Positions 33,439 through 42,348 of a stretch of DNA of 64,000 nucleotides are shown here, piece by piece. Both the position numbers and the translations under genes were made by a program. Location of the stretch: positions 1 through 64,000 of the forward strand of contig CAJJZP010000010.1 of NCBI GenBank assembly GCA_905197665.1, read 5' to 3'. Under the pieces are notes generated by a model, which had not been told where the DNA came from, searched no databases, and saw only the letters and a program-made list of their open reading frames with translations. How positions within the stretch are numbered: position 1 is the stretch's first letter; each line of letters starts with the position of its first letter. The stretch comes from an uncultured Collinsella sp. (lineage in GTDB: Bacteria > Actinomycetota > Coriobacteriia > Coriobacteriales > Coriobacteriaceae).

Positions 33439-34902
33439 ATGTCAGATACGAAGGCGAAGAAGACAAACAGACGTTTTAAGTTCAAATTACCGCATGTCTA
33501 TACGATCATGTTCTTGCTGATCGTTGTCTTTGCGGTCTTGACTTGGATCGTTCCCTCTGGTCAGTATCAGCGCAAGACGATTTCGACAGCGGCGGGCGAG
33601 CGTGAAGTCGCCGTTGCTGGAACCTATGAACAGGTCGATAAGAACTACACCGATTCCGAGACCGGCGAGACCATCAATTTGGGGCAGGATATCTTCGCGG
33701 TCCTGCAAGCGCCCACTAAGGGCATCCAGGAGGCTGCCGACGTCGTTGCGTTCGTCTTATTGATTGGCGGGTCGTTCGCAATCATCACCAAGACCAACGC
33801 TTTGAATGCCGGCATGAGCCGTGTGATTAAAAAGCTCAAGAACAAGGACATCCTCATCATTCCCATCACGATGACGTTGCTGTCCATTTGCGGCACCACG
33901 TTTGGTATGTCTGAGGAAGCCCTGCCGTTCTATGCCATCTTCATTCCCATCATGATGGGTATCGGTTATGACTCGATGACGGCATTCATCATCTGCTTCC
34001 TTGGTCCTAACCTGGGATATTGCGCTTCGACCATCGATCCGTTTAATGTTTTGATCGCCCAGGGCATCATTGGCATCGAGGGCAATCCGCAACTGTGGCT
34101 GCGCGCCGTTTCTTGGGTCATCTTCACTGCCGTCGGTATCGCATGGGCCATGCGCTACGCCATGCGCGTCAAGAAAAACCCCGAGTCGTCCATTACGTAC
34201 GAGGACGATAAGCTCAAGCGTATCGAGTTTTCCGTGACCGATGCCTCCATCGAGGAAGAGTTCACTACCCGTCAGAAGCTCGTGCTTATCGATTTTGCTT
34301 GCGGTATGGGCATTATCGTCTGGGGTCTTGTTACCCAGGGTTGGTACATGAATGAGATTTCCGCCGTGTTCCTTGGCATGGGCTTGCTTGCCGGTATCCT
34401 GGGCGGTCTTGACCAGCAGACGATTGCTGAGGAGTTCGTTAAAGGTCTCGCCGACTTTGCGTACGCCGCCATCGTTATCGGTATCGCTCGCGGTATTCTG
34501 GTCATCGCCGAGGGCGGCATGATCATCGACACCATCCTCCAGGCGCTCGCTACTGCGCTCGCCGGTGCACCCGCCGCCGTCTACACCACGTTTATGTATA
34601 TCGTCCTTGGCCTGCTCTCTTTGCTGGTTCCCTCGAGTTCTGGCCTGGCGGCACTCACCATGCCCGTTATGGGCCCCCTGACCGAGCTCATGGGCCTCAA
34701 TCCCGAGGCGGCCGTTACCGCGCTCCAGTTTGCCAACCAGACCATCAACACCATCAGTCCCGTGGCGGGCATGACGGTTGCCGGCCTTGGCGTGGCTAAG
34801 ATTTCGTTTGGCCAATGGTGGAAGACCATTTGGAAGTTCTTCATCTTCATGGTCGTCTTTGGCCTGATCGTAACTGCAATTTCTGGCATGCTTCCGGCGT
34901 AG
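33439..34902 (+). CDS. YfcC-family (C4-dicarboxylate/amino-acid type) membrane transporter
   Basis: 487 residues, polytopic. An N-terminal segment YTIMFLLIVVFAVLTWIVPSGQY, a conserved GGSFAIITKTNALNAGM and a C-terminal VPSSSGLAALTMPVMGPLTEL are signatures of the YfcC/DcuC/ArcD superfamily. It probably imports the substrate of this operon; Frl operons in other bacteria use other permeases. TTGGAGG precedes the ATG. It is the first structural gene of a ten-gene run. Confidence 0.88.
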   Translation: MSDTKAKKTNRRFKFKLPHVYTIMFLLIVVFAVLTWIVPSGQYQRKTISTAAGEREVAVAGTYEQVDKNYTDSETGETINLGQDIFAVLQAPTKGIQEAADVVAFVLLIGGSFAIITKTNALNAGMSRVIKKLKNKDILIIPITMTLLSICGTTFGMSEEALPFYAIFIPIMMGIGYDSMTAFIICFLGPNLGYCASTIDPFNVLIAQGIIGIEGNPQLWLRAVSWVIFTAVGIAWAMRYAMRVKKNPESSITYEDDKLKRIEFSVTDASIEEEFTTRQKLVLIDFACGMGIIVWGLVTQGWYMNEISAVFLGMGLLAGILGGLDQQTIAEEFVKGLADFAYAAIVIGIARGILVIAEGGMIIDTILQALATALAGAPAAVYTTFMYIVLGLLSLLVPSSSGLAALTMPVMGPLTELMGLNPEAAVTALQFANQTINTISPVAGMTVAGLGVAKISFGQWWKTIWKFFIFMVVFGLIVTAISGMLPA

Positions 34903-34911
34903 GTGGTTGTG

Positions 34912-36495
34912 ATGTCTGATCGTTTGACGGTCCTGACGTCTAAGAGCGTCTTTACCGGTACGGGGGACCTGCCGTTTGAAGGTTTCGTAGCGGTCCGTGA
35001 CAATCGAATTGAGGCGGTTGGCACCAAGTGTGAGGCAGCTTCGTATTTGACCCAGGCGGACGAGGTAGTTGACCTGGGCGACCGCACCGTCATGCCTGGC
35101 CTGATCGATGTACATACCTTCTATACAGGCTGGGCGCTGCGGACGTTGGGGTCTGATCTGTCCGGCATCGCCGATGCCAAAGAGGCCGTGTCGCTCTTGC
35201 GTGCATGGAAAGAAGATCATCCGGATTGCGCGGCGGCTTTTGGCCGCAACCTGCCCGAAACGTTGGCATCGGATGCCGAGAACGCAGATACGTCAGCTGC
35301 GTTTGACGATTGTTTTGGCGAGATCCCTGTCGTCTGCTTTACACCGGGTGCGGAGACCTGCGTTCTCAATGCTGCCGCCAGTGCGCGATACGGCTTCACA
35401 CCCCAGGCGTGCTATGCCGAGAAGATCTGGCGCATGATGAGCGATTTCCTCGCGCTGCCCGAGGTACGTGCGGGGTATTCGGACTACATGAGCATGCTTA
35501 ACGAGCGCGGCGTTACCGCCATCAAGGAGATGGCGTTTGATGACTACTACGGTTTTGCCGACGAAATGGCTCGCCGTGAGGAATCTGGTGAGCTGACGGT
35601 TCGCGTCTCTATGATGTCGCAGCCGGTGGGTGCCGGTGCAAATCTGTCGTATGCTCGCGAGGCACGAGAGCGCTTTCGGGGACCGTTCGTTCGTTTTTCT
35701 GGCTTCAACCGTATGACCGATCGCGGCGTATGGGCGGGGCTTGCCGAGATGATTGACCCCTATGAGGACACGGCCGATGCGGGAGCTGCCGGCAAGACGG
35801 TTGTCGAGGAGCCCGAGTGGGATCTGATTGAGAACGAGCTGCGCGCAATTGATGCTGACGGCTTCCGATATTCTTTGCATTGCCAGGGCGATGGCGCCGT
35901 TCGTCGCACCGTGGCGCTCTATGCCTCGCTGCCTCGAGACAAGCATGGACGGTTGCTTCGCCGCCATGCGATTACCGATCTCGAGAACTCTGACCCGACC
36001 GATCTTGTCGAGTTTGGCAAGTTAGGTGGAATTTGCGAGGTCTATCCGCAGATTCTGACGCTGGACCGGCGCGAGGATTGCCTGTCGATGATGCGTCGAC
36101 AAATTGGCGAGACGCGACTTTTGCACAGCTGGAATCGCCGCGGCATGGAAGATTCCGGATGCACGGTGTGCTGTGGTACGGATTTGCCACTGCTGATTCC
36201 GAGCCTGGGCGAGTCAATCTACAGCGCGTGCGGTGGATACTTCGACGATGGACTGCCCGTGAATGAGGCCAACGCGCTGACGCTTGTCGAGCTCTTGCGT
36301 GCTTGGACTGCCGGGGGCGCGTACGATCTGATGCGCGAAGACGAACTGGGTACGCTTGAGGTCGGCAAGCTTGCCGATATCTGCGTGCTCGATCGGGATG
36401 TGTTCGACCTTGATTATCGCGACGCACGCGATCTTTCGGTTGATATGACGATGTCGGACGGACAAATCGTGTTCGATCGAAATAAGGAGGCATAA
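34912..36495 (+). CDS. YtcJ-like amidohydrolase with altered HxH motif
   Basis: 527 residues, amidohydrolase superfamily of the YtcJ type: MPGLIDVHTFYTGW, then SLHCQGDGA, RRHAITDLE and CCGTDLP for the later His/His/Asp ligands. The usual HxH on strand 1 reads HTF, so one zinc ligand is missing. LADICVLDRDVFDL at the end is the normal metal-hydrolase tail. It may deacylate or hydrolyse an amide of the imported compound, or act with one metal. The ATG at 34912 follows AGGTGG. It starts nine bases after the transporter stop. Confidence 0.82.
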   Translation: MSDRLTVLTSKSVFTGTGDLPFEGFVAVRDNRIEAVGTKCEAASYLTQADEVVDLGDRTVMPGLIDVHTFYTGWALRTLGSDLSGIADAKEAVSLLRAWKEDHPDCAAAFGRNLPETLASDAENADTSAAFDDCFGEIPVVCFTPGAETCVLNAAASARYGFTPQACYAEKIWRMMSDFLALPEVRAGYSDYMSMLNERGVTAIKEMAFDDYYGFADEMARREESGELTVRVSMMSQPVGAGANLSYAREARERFRGPFVRFSGFNRMTDRGVWAGLAEMIDPYEDTADAGAAGKTVVEEPEWDLIENELRAIDADGFRYSLHCQGDGAVRRTVALYASLPRDKHGRLLRRHAITDLENSDPTDLVEFGKLGGICEVYPQILTLDRREDCLSMMRRQIGETRLLHSWNRRGMEDSGCTVCCGTDLPLLIPSLGESIYSACGGYFDDGLPVNEANALTLVELLRAWTAGGAYDLMREDELGTLEVGKLADICVLDRDVFDLDYRDARDLSVDMTMSDGQIVFDRNKEA

Positions 36496-36496
36496 G

Positions 36497-37348
36497 ATGT
36501 CTGAATCCAAACCGACGCTGCGCCGCGAACAGATTGCGGGCATGAATATCCACTACATCATGTGGTCGCTCGATTACTTCCTTGATGTGCAGCAGCGTTT
36601 GGGCTTTGAGTCCATTGAGCTGTGGTGTGCGGAGCCGCATGTGACGCTCGACCACACGGGCTACTTTGAGGCTGAGGTCCTGGCGAAAAAGGCTGCAGGC
36701 CGTGGGCTTAGGTATCGTACTCTGTGCCCCGAGAATGTTGTCTATCCTTGGCAGTACTGCGCACGCAAACCGCTGCATGAACAGCGCAGCCTGGCGTACT
36801 TTAAGCACGGCATTGAGCTTGCCGAGGTACTTGGGTGCGACCGTATGTCCGTCAACTCGGGCTGGGGCGACTGGGACGAGGACCGCGAGGAAGCCTGGAA
36901 GCGCAGCCGCGAGCACTTGTCCATTCTGGCGGAGTATGCCGGTGAGCACGGTCTGGTGCTTACGATGGAAAGCCTGCGTCCCGAGGAGAGCAACCTTGTA
37001 ACGACGGTTTCCGATGCGAAGCGCATGATTGACGAGGTTGCGAGCCCGTACTTACAGCCCATGGTTGATACAACCGCGATGGGCGTTGCGGGCGAGACGC
37101 TCGAGGACTGGTTTGCCGCCTTTGGTGATGGGGCAATTCACGAGATGCACTTTATCGACGGTGACCCGTATGGCCATCTGGTGTGGGGCGATGGCAAGCA
37201 CGATATGGACGCCTTCGTCGCCACGCTTAATGCCCATGGTTTCGATGGCATGCTGGGCCAGGAAATCACGGACGGGCGTTACTACGATGACCCGGCGGCG
37301 GCAGATGCCAAGAACATGGCCGCATTCGAGAAATATCTGATTGACTAA
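36497..37348 (+). CDS. FrlC-like TIM-barrel isomerase/epimerase
   Basis: 283 residues, AP-endonuclease-2-like (xylose isomerase-like TIM barrel). GFESIELWCAEPHV, PENVVYPW, MSVNSGWGDW, LTMESLRPEESN, MVDTTAM and MHFIDGDPYGHLVWGDGKHD follow FrlC, the fructoselysine 3-epimerase. The metal ligands E, D, H and E are visible in these motifs. AAGGAGG overlaps the upstream stop. It likely epimerises a keto-sugar conjugate before or after phosphorylation. Close FrlC orthology is inferred from motif order only. Confidence 0.8.
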   Translation: MSESKPTLRREQIAGMNIHYIMWSLDYFLDVQQRLGFESIELWCAEPHVTLDHTGYFEAEVLAKKAAGRGLRYRTLCPENVVYPWQYCARKPLHEQRSLAYFKHGIELAEVLGCDRMSVNSGWGDWDEDREEAWKRSREHLSILAEYAGEHGLVLTMESLRPEESNLVTTVSDAKRMIDEVASPYLQPMVDTTAMGVAGETLEDWFAAFGDGAIHEMHFIDGDPYGHLVWGDGKHDMDAFVATLNAHGFDGMLGQEITDGRYYDDPAAADAKNMAAFEKYLID

Positions 37349-37410
37349 AACAACTATCGGCCACGCAGCCAACGTCATTGATTGCGGACCAAACAAGAAA
37401 GGAACTGGAT

Positions 37411-38379
37411 ATGAACGCACACGATCTGATCAAAGAGGCAATTGCCGAGAAGGGCAAGTTCGACAGCGTCTACTGGATTGCTTGCGGTGGCTCCATGATC
37501 GATTTGATCCCGGCTCATGAGCTTCTGCAGCGCGAGGCAACCACCTTCACTTCGTATATCTATACGGCTCGCGAGTTTGATATCATGCGCCCGCGCCGCT
37601 TGGGTGAGAAATCCCTGGTCATTGCTTGCAGCCACAGCGGCAACACCCCCGAGGTCGTCGAGGGCTGTGAGATTGCCCTTGCTGCCGGCGCTACGGTGAT
37701 CGCCCAGACCGACAACGCTGGATCCAAGATTGACTCCGGCAAGTGGACCACGTGGGTCTACCCGTGGGGCGAGGGCGTGCCGCAGGCCGAGGTCCCCGCT
37801 GGCATTTCGCTGTCGCTTGCGGCCGAGCTGCTCGATCAGCAGGAGGGCTACGCCGATCTTGCCGATATGTATGCCGGTATCGCCGAGATGGATAAGATTC
37901 TTCCCCCGGCACGTGAGAAGGTAAATGCCGAGCTAGGCGATCGTTTTGCCAAGCTTTGCCAGGAGCACGAGTTCTTCTACATTCTGGGCAGCGGTCCCAA
38001 CTTTAGCCAGACCTACGGTTTCGCTATCTGCTCTCTTATGGAGATGCAGTGGCAGCACTGCAGCTACATCCACTCTGCCGAGTACTTCCACGGCCCCTTC
38101 GAGGCTACTCAGGATGGCGTTTTTTACTTCCTGCAGATGGGCTCCAGCGAGTGCCGTGCTATGGACGAGCGCGCCCTTGCGTTCCTTAAGACGCATACCG
38201 ATACGCTGATGGTGCTCGATGCCAAGGAGTACGGTATGGAAGCCGTGCCGGCGAGCGTCCGTGCCTATCTGGACCCGGTGCTGTTCTACGCCATGAACTG
38301 CGAGCTGCGTGCTGCACGCGGCAAGGTGTTTGATCACGATCCCGATTTCCGTCGCTATATGGGTGTTGTCGAGTACTAG
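37411..38379 (+). CDS. FrlB-like fructosamine-6-phosphate deglycase (SIS domain)
   Basis: 322 residues, double SIS domain. ACSHSGNTPEVVEG (residues 72-84) is the first phosphosugar motif. LGSGPNFSQTYGFAICSLMEMQWQHCSYIHSAEYFHGPFE is characteristic of the FrlB/FraB deglycase group. It would split a 6-phosphorylated Amadori compound into glucose-6-P and an amine or amino acid. pgi is elsewhere in the window for the product. AAAGGAA precedes the ATG at 37411. This is the most diagnostic gene for the pathway. Confidence 0.85.
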   Translation: MNAHDLIKEAIAEKGKFDSVYWIACGGSMIDLIPAHELLQREATTFTSYIYTAREFDIMRPRRLGEKSLVIACSHSGNTPEVVEGCEIALAAGATVIAQTDNAGSKIDSGKWTTWVYPWGEGVPQAEVPAGISLSLAAELLDQQEGYADLADMYAGIAEMDKILPPAREKVNAELGDRFAKLCQEHEFFYILGSGPNFSQTYGFAICSLMEMQWQHCSYIHSAEYFHGPFEATQDGVFYFLQMGSSECRAMDERALAFLKTHTDTLMVLDAKEYGMEAVPASVRAYLDPVLFYAMNCELRAARGKVFDHDPDFRRYMGVVEY

Positions 38380-38393
38380 AAGGGGCAAAGGCC

Positions 38394-39257
38394 ATGGCAT
38401 TTAACGTTAACGCGCTCGGATTTGGCGACAACGTCGTCGATCGCTACGAGCATATCCACACCATGTATCCCGGCGGCAATGCGGTGAACTTCGCCGTTTA
38501 TGCCAAGAAATGCGGTGCCGCACGCTCTGCATACATGGGCATTTTTGGCAATGACGCCGCTGCCGAGCATGTCATTGCAAGCCTCGAGGATGAGGGTATC
38601 GAGCTTGACAAGTGCGAGCAGATGATTGGCGAGAACGGAGCGGCTCGCGTGACCGTCGTTGACGGTGACCGTGTCTTCCTCGGTTCCAACGAGGGCGGTA
38701 TCCGTGGCGATGCGCGCTATGTTCTCGATCGCTTTGACCTTTCGTACATGAAGCAGTTCGATGTGGTTCATTCGGGCAACTATTGCTTCACCGAGCGCGA
38801 GCTGCCCAAGTTGAAGGCTGCGGGCGTCACGGTCTCTTTTGACTTTTCGGACGACTCCACCGACGAGTACTACGAGCAGATTGCGCCCTACGTCGATTTT
38901 GCTTTCTTTAGTGCGGCGGATGCCGCGAGTGAGGACGAGATTCGCGAGCGTCTGGCATGGGTGAAGGGTCTGGGTCCGCGTTTTGTGTCGGCTACGGCGG
39001 GCGCCGCGGGCTGCATCGCTTACGACGGCGAGCGTTATTACCGCCAGCTGGCTAAACCGGTAACGGACATGAAGGACACCATGGGGGCGGGCGACTCGTT
39101 CCTCACCTCGTTTTTGATGTGCTATCTCGATTCCGCCAAGCGTGGTGAGGGTGGCGCCGAGGCCATCGAGCGCGCGCTCGACTTTGCTGCCGGGTTTGCC
39201 TCGACCGTGTGCGGCATGGAAGGTTCTTGGGGCCACGGAGCACCAATCGTCGAATAG
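38394..39257 (+). CDS. PfkB-family kinase, FrlD-like (1)
   Basis: 287 residues. LGFGDNVVDRYEHIHTMYPGGNAVNFAVYAKKCG is very close to the FrlD start. MKDTMGAGDSFLTSFL provides the PfkB catalytic Asp and anion hole. FrlD phosphorylates fructoselysine at C6. It follows the FrlB-like gene by 14 bases. A second FrlD-like kinase lies just downstream, so the two may serve different substrates. Confidence 0.86.
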   Translation: MAFNVNALGFGDNVVDRYEHIHTMYPGGNAVNFAVYAKKCGAARSAYMGIFGNDAAAEHVIASLEDEGIELDKCEQMIGENGAARVTVVDGDRVFLGSNEGGIRGDARYVLDRFDLSYMKQFDVVHSGNYCFTERELPKLKAAGVTVSFDFSDDSTDEYYEQIAPYVDFAFFSAADAASEDEIRERLAWVKGLGPRFVSATAGAAGCIAYDGERYYRQLAKPVTDMKDTMGAGDSFLTSFLMCYLDSAKRGEGGAEAIERALDFAAGFASTVCGMEGSWGHGAPIVE

Positions 39258-39327
39258 CTTAAGAAAGCGTACGGCGGTCTGGCTATGAGGCCTTGGACAG
39301 CCGATGCAAAACAATAAGCGAAACGCG

Positions 39328-39363
39328 AAAAGGGGGGCTCGCCATGTGGTGGGTCCCCTTTTG
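39328..39363 (+). terminator. Possible intra-operon terminator
   Basis: AAAAGGGG...CCCCTTTT stem with an inner GCC/GGT pairing sits between the two kinases. It may give partial termination. Confidence 0.45.
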
Positions 39364-39379
39364 AACATTGGAGAAGACC

Positions 39380-40180
39380 ATGGGTATTAAAGCGTGTGCG
39401 GCTGGTTTTTGCTGTGCGGACGTCTATCAAAACATCGGCGTGTTCTATCCGACTGGTAATGGCATTGACTGGGGTATCCATCTTGCACGAATGGGCGTTT
39501 CGGTATCCGCCGTGTCGGTTGTCGGCAAGGACGAGTACGGAGACAAGATGGGAGAGGCGCTGGCCGCCGAGGGGTTTGATATCTCTCATCTGCGGGTGGA
39601 GGATGGCGACACCTCGGTGATGCTCATGGCATTGAAAGACGGCGTCGATCGCGTGCATCTCGAGGCAATCGATGGCGTAATGGAGACATATCGTCCGAAT
39701 GAAGATGACCGGGCGTTTATCCTAGAGCATGACATCATTCATACCGACCTGTTTGGCAATTGTTTGGACCTCCTGCCCGAATGGCATGATGCGGGCAAGA
39801 CGGTGGTTATGGACTTCTCGGTGTTCAGCCAGGATCCCGAATATGCATGCGAGGCTCATTTTCCTTACGTAGATTATGCGTTCATGTCGTTTGAAGAGGA
39901 CACTCCGGAGCTGCGGGACTGGGTACGCCACGTGCAGGAATTGGGACCGCGCGTCGCGGTTGCCACGCTTGGCGAGAAGGGGAGCATTGCCTATGACGGT
40001 GAGCGCTTCTATGAGTGCGGGATCGTACCGGCGGAGAGGGTCGTTAATACCGTGGGTGCCGGCGATTCGTATATTGCCGGGTTTACCAAGGGCGTGATCG
40101 ATGGCCTTGATATTCCGGCGTGTATGAAGGCGGGCGCTGAGCTGTCGTCCCGAGTGATTGGTTCGTTTGAGCCGTACTAG
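39380..40180 (+). CDS. PfkB-family kinase, FrlD-like (2)
   Basis: 266 residues. GFCCADVYQNIGVFYPTGNGIDWGIHLARMG matches the FrlD-type substrate loop. VVNTVGAGDSYIAGF holds the catalytic Asp. It is clearly different in sequence from the kinase just upstream, so it is not a recent duplicate. GGAG precedes the ATG at 39380. It could phosphorylate a related Amadori compound or the epimer made by the FrlC-like protein. Confidence 0.85.
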   Translation: MGIKACAAGFCCADVYQNIGVFYPTGNGIDWGIHLARMGVSVSAVSVVGKDEYGDKMGEALAAEGFDISHLRVEDGDTSVMLMALKDGVDRVHLEAIDGVMETYRPNEDDRAFILEHDIIHTDLFGNCLDLLPEWHDAGKTVVMDFSVFSQDPEYACEAHFPYVDYAFMSFEEDTPELRDWVRHVQELGPRVAVATLGEKGSIAYDGERFYECGIVPAERVVNTVGAGDSYIAGFTKGVIDGLDIPACMKAGAELSSRVIGSFEPY

Positions 40181-40207
40181 GGTCAAATGCCTGGAAAGGA
40201 GTACGAA

Positions 40208-41068
40208 ATGGTTATCGACATGTTGGTCCAGCCCATGCTCTACGGCGAGATCTGTACGCCGGGTGATGAGCCTGATGGATTCGGTTTTTGGTCACGAGAA
40301 TTTGGTATGGGGCATATGGGCCCTATGGATTGGGATGAGCTTCAAGTCGAGATGGACGTCTGCGACGTGCAGAAGAGCGTGCTCATGCCGCTCGATGTAA
40401 CCACGGCATGCGGAGGGCACTTTGGCACCAATGACCAGATTGCCATGCTGGTTGCCGCGCATCCCGATCGTCTGTGGGGATTTGCGAGCGTAGATCCGCA
40501 GGTGAGCGGTGCCGCAGGCGAATTGGAGCGCGCCTTTACCGAGTTGGGGGCAAAGGGGCTTTGCCTGCATCCGGCAAAGCAGGGTTTTGCCCCCGAAGAT
40601 GCCGTGGCCGAGCCGCTTTACGAGCTGTGCGAGCGCTATAACAAGCCGGTGGTTTTTCATGCCGGTATGTCTTGGGAGCCGGGTGCAGAGCTCTCGCGCA
40701 GTAACCCGCTTGCATTTGAGCACACAATCGCAACGCATCCAAATGTGCGTTTTAGTTTGACCCACTTTGGCTGGCCCTGGGTGCGCGAGACCGTGGCGAT
40801 GCTGCTCAAGTATCCCAACTGCTACACGGACACTTCTATCACTTACATCGATTCGCCCGAGGAGATGATGCAGCGTCTTTTCACGGTCGATATGGGGCCG
40901 CTGTGGTATGAGCGCGCGCTATCGCATCAAGTGATGTTCGCCAGCAATACGCCGCGCTTCCGTGCATTCAAACTCAAGCGGGCGCTCGATACCGTGTCCA
41001 TGCGCGATGATGCGCGAGAAAGGCTCTACTGGGGTAATGCCCTGCGTTTTCTTGAAGGAGATGAGTAA
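40208..41068 (+). CDS. Amidohydrolase_2-family protein lacking metal ligands
   Basis: 286 residues with the amidohydrolase_2 barrel: AHPDRLWGFASVDP, KGLCLHPAKQGF, VVFHAGMSW, SLTHFGWPW and FASNTPRF. The N-terminal HxH expected near residue 4-6 reads LVQ, and the usual GSDxPRF aspartate is Asn. Two normally essential features are therefore missing while the His of VVFH and of LTHFG remain. It may be a decarboxylase-like or non-catalytic variant. AAAGGAG precedes ATG 40208. It is three bases from YjbQ. Confidence 0.8.
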   Translation: MVIDMLVQPMLYGEICTPGDEPDGFGFWSREFGMGHMGPMDWDELQVEMDVCDVQKSVLMPLDVTTACGGHFGTNDQIAMLVAAHPDRLWGFASVDPQVSGAAGELERAFTELGAKGLCLHPAKQGFAPEDAVAEPLYELCERYNKPVVFHAGMSWEPGAELSRSNPLAFEHTIATHPNVRFSLTHFGWPWVRETVAMLLKYPNCYTDTSITYIDSPEEMMQRLFTVDMGPLWYERALSHQVMFASNTPRFRAFKLKRALDTVSMRDDARERLYWGNALRFLEGDE

Positions 41069-41070
41069 AC

Positions 41071-41499
41071 ATGGTGACGCTCGAGACATTGAGCTATCTA
41101 TCGACTGCTCCGGACCAGTTCATCGATATTACCGAAGACGTGCACGCTGCCATCGAACGCAGCTCGGTGACCAATGGCTTGGCGGCGATTATTTTGTCGC
41201 ATACGACCTGTGGAATCGTGGTAAACGAGGGGCTGCCCTGCGTGGAGACGGATCTTATGGAGACGCTTGATCGCATCGCCCCACTCGATGCCCCCTATGC
41301 GCATGCACACTTCCTGCCGAGCTATGGAGCCACCGGCAACAACTCCTGTGGGCATATCAAGAGCATGATTTGTGGAAACAGTTGCTTCTTTCCCGTCCAA
41401 GATGGCCACATCGTGTGCGGAAGTGCCCAGAACATCTATCTTGCGGAGTTTGACGGTCCGCAGAAGCGAAAGGTGTACGTCGAGGTGCTGGGGGAGTAA
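41071..41499 (+). CDS. YjbQ/UPF0047 family protein
   Basis: 142 residues. SHTTCGIVVNEG, NNSCGHIKSMICGNSCFFPVQDGHIVCGSAQNIYLAEFDGPQKRKV are the YjbQ landmarks, including the conserved HTT, H (GHIKS) and DGP motifs. The family has been called secondary thiamine-phosphate synthase; the physiological role is not settled. Placement in a sugar-conjugate operon is unusual and suggests another role, perhaps on a phosphorylated intermediate. Confidence 0.87.
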   Translation: MVTLETLSYLSTAPDQFIDITEDVHAAIERSSVTNGLAAIILSHTTCGIVVNEGLPCVETDLMETLDRIAPLDAPYAHAHFLPSYGATGNNSCGHIKSMICGNSCFFPVQDGHIVCGSAQNIYLAEFDGPQKRKVYVEVLGE

Positions 41500-41532
41500 C
41501 GTCCCTGCAATAACCCTATGAAGGAGCACGTT

Positions 41533-42342
41533 ATGTCGTTTCTAACTTCGATGTTCAAGAACGAAAAGCCGGTTATCGGAATGCTGCACCTGCGTCCTCT
41601 GCCGGGCGATCCGCTGTATTACCCGGGCGGAAGCGTATCGCAGGTCGTGGAAGCCGCCAAGCGCGATCTCGAGGCGTTGCAGCAGGGCGGTGTCGATGGC
41701 ATTTTGATTACCAATGAGCTCTCGATGCCCTATGAGCAGCACGTTTCTCCCTCAACCCTTGCATCGATGGGCCATGTAATCGGGACTCTGTCCCATGATT
41801 TGTCGACCCCTTGGGGAGCTGAGGCAATTTACGATGGTGATGCCACAATCGAGCTGTGCGCTGCCGTCGATGCGCAGTTCACGCGCTGCAATTTTTGCGG
41901 TGCCTGGGCCGGTGATCTCGGGCTGATTAACCGAGATTTCGCTCACACCATGCGTCGCAAGGCGGCGCTGCGCCTGGACGACCTCAAGCTTTTTCATTTC
42001 ATCACGAGCGAGGGGGAGGTTTATCTCAACGACCGCACGACTGCGGACATTGCCGATTCACTTCTCTTTAATTGCCTACCGGATGCGATGGTCATCGGCG
42101 GTTCGGCTGCCGGTCGTGGCGCTTCGGGCGAGCTTGCCGATGAGGTCCGCGAGCGTGTTGGCGAAGTACCTGTGGTATGTGGCACCGGTTGTCGCGAAAA
42201 TACCGTGGCTGACGTATTTGCTCACTACGATGGCGCGTTTGTCGGCACGTGCTTAAAGCGCGACGGAAAGCTGGATGCCCCGGTTGATGTTGAGCGGGTA
42301 GTTCGTTTTATGGCTGCCGCTCGTGCGGCGCGAGGGGAGTAG
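41533..42342 (+). CDS. BtpA/SgcQ family TIM-barrel protein
   Basis: 269 residues. PVIGMLHLRPLPGDPLYYPGG, GGVDGILITNELSMPY and MVIGGSAAGRGASGE are typical of the BtpA/SgcQ family. The function is unclear; the E. coli homolog SgcQ is in an uncharacterised sugar operon, and cyanobacterial BtpA affects photosystem I assembly. AAGGAG is six bases before ATG 41533. It ends six bases before the FGGY kinase. Confidence 0.85.
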   Translation: MSFLTSMFKNEKPVIGMLHLRPLPGDPLYYPGGSVSQVVEAAKRDLEALQQGGVDGILITNELSMPYEQHVSPSTLASMGHVIGTLSHDLSTPWGAEAIYDGDATIELCAAVDAQFTRCNFCGAWAGDLGLINRDFAHTMRRKAALRLDDLKLFHFITSEGEVYLNDRTTADIADSLLFNCLPDAMVIGGSAAGRGASGELADEVRERVGEVPVVCGTGCRENTVADVFAHYDGAFVGTCLKRDGKLDAPVDVERVVRFMAAARAARGE

Positions 42343-42348
42343 GCACCT

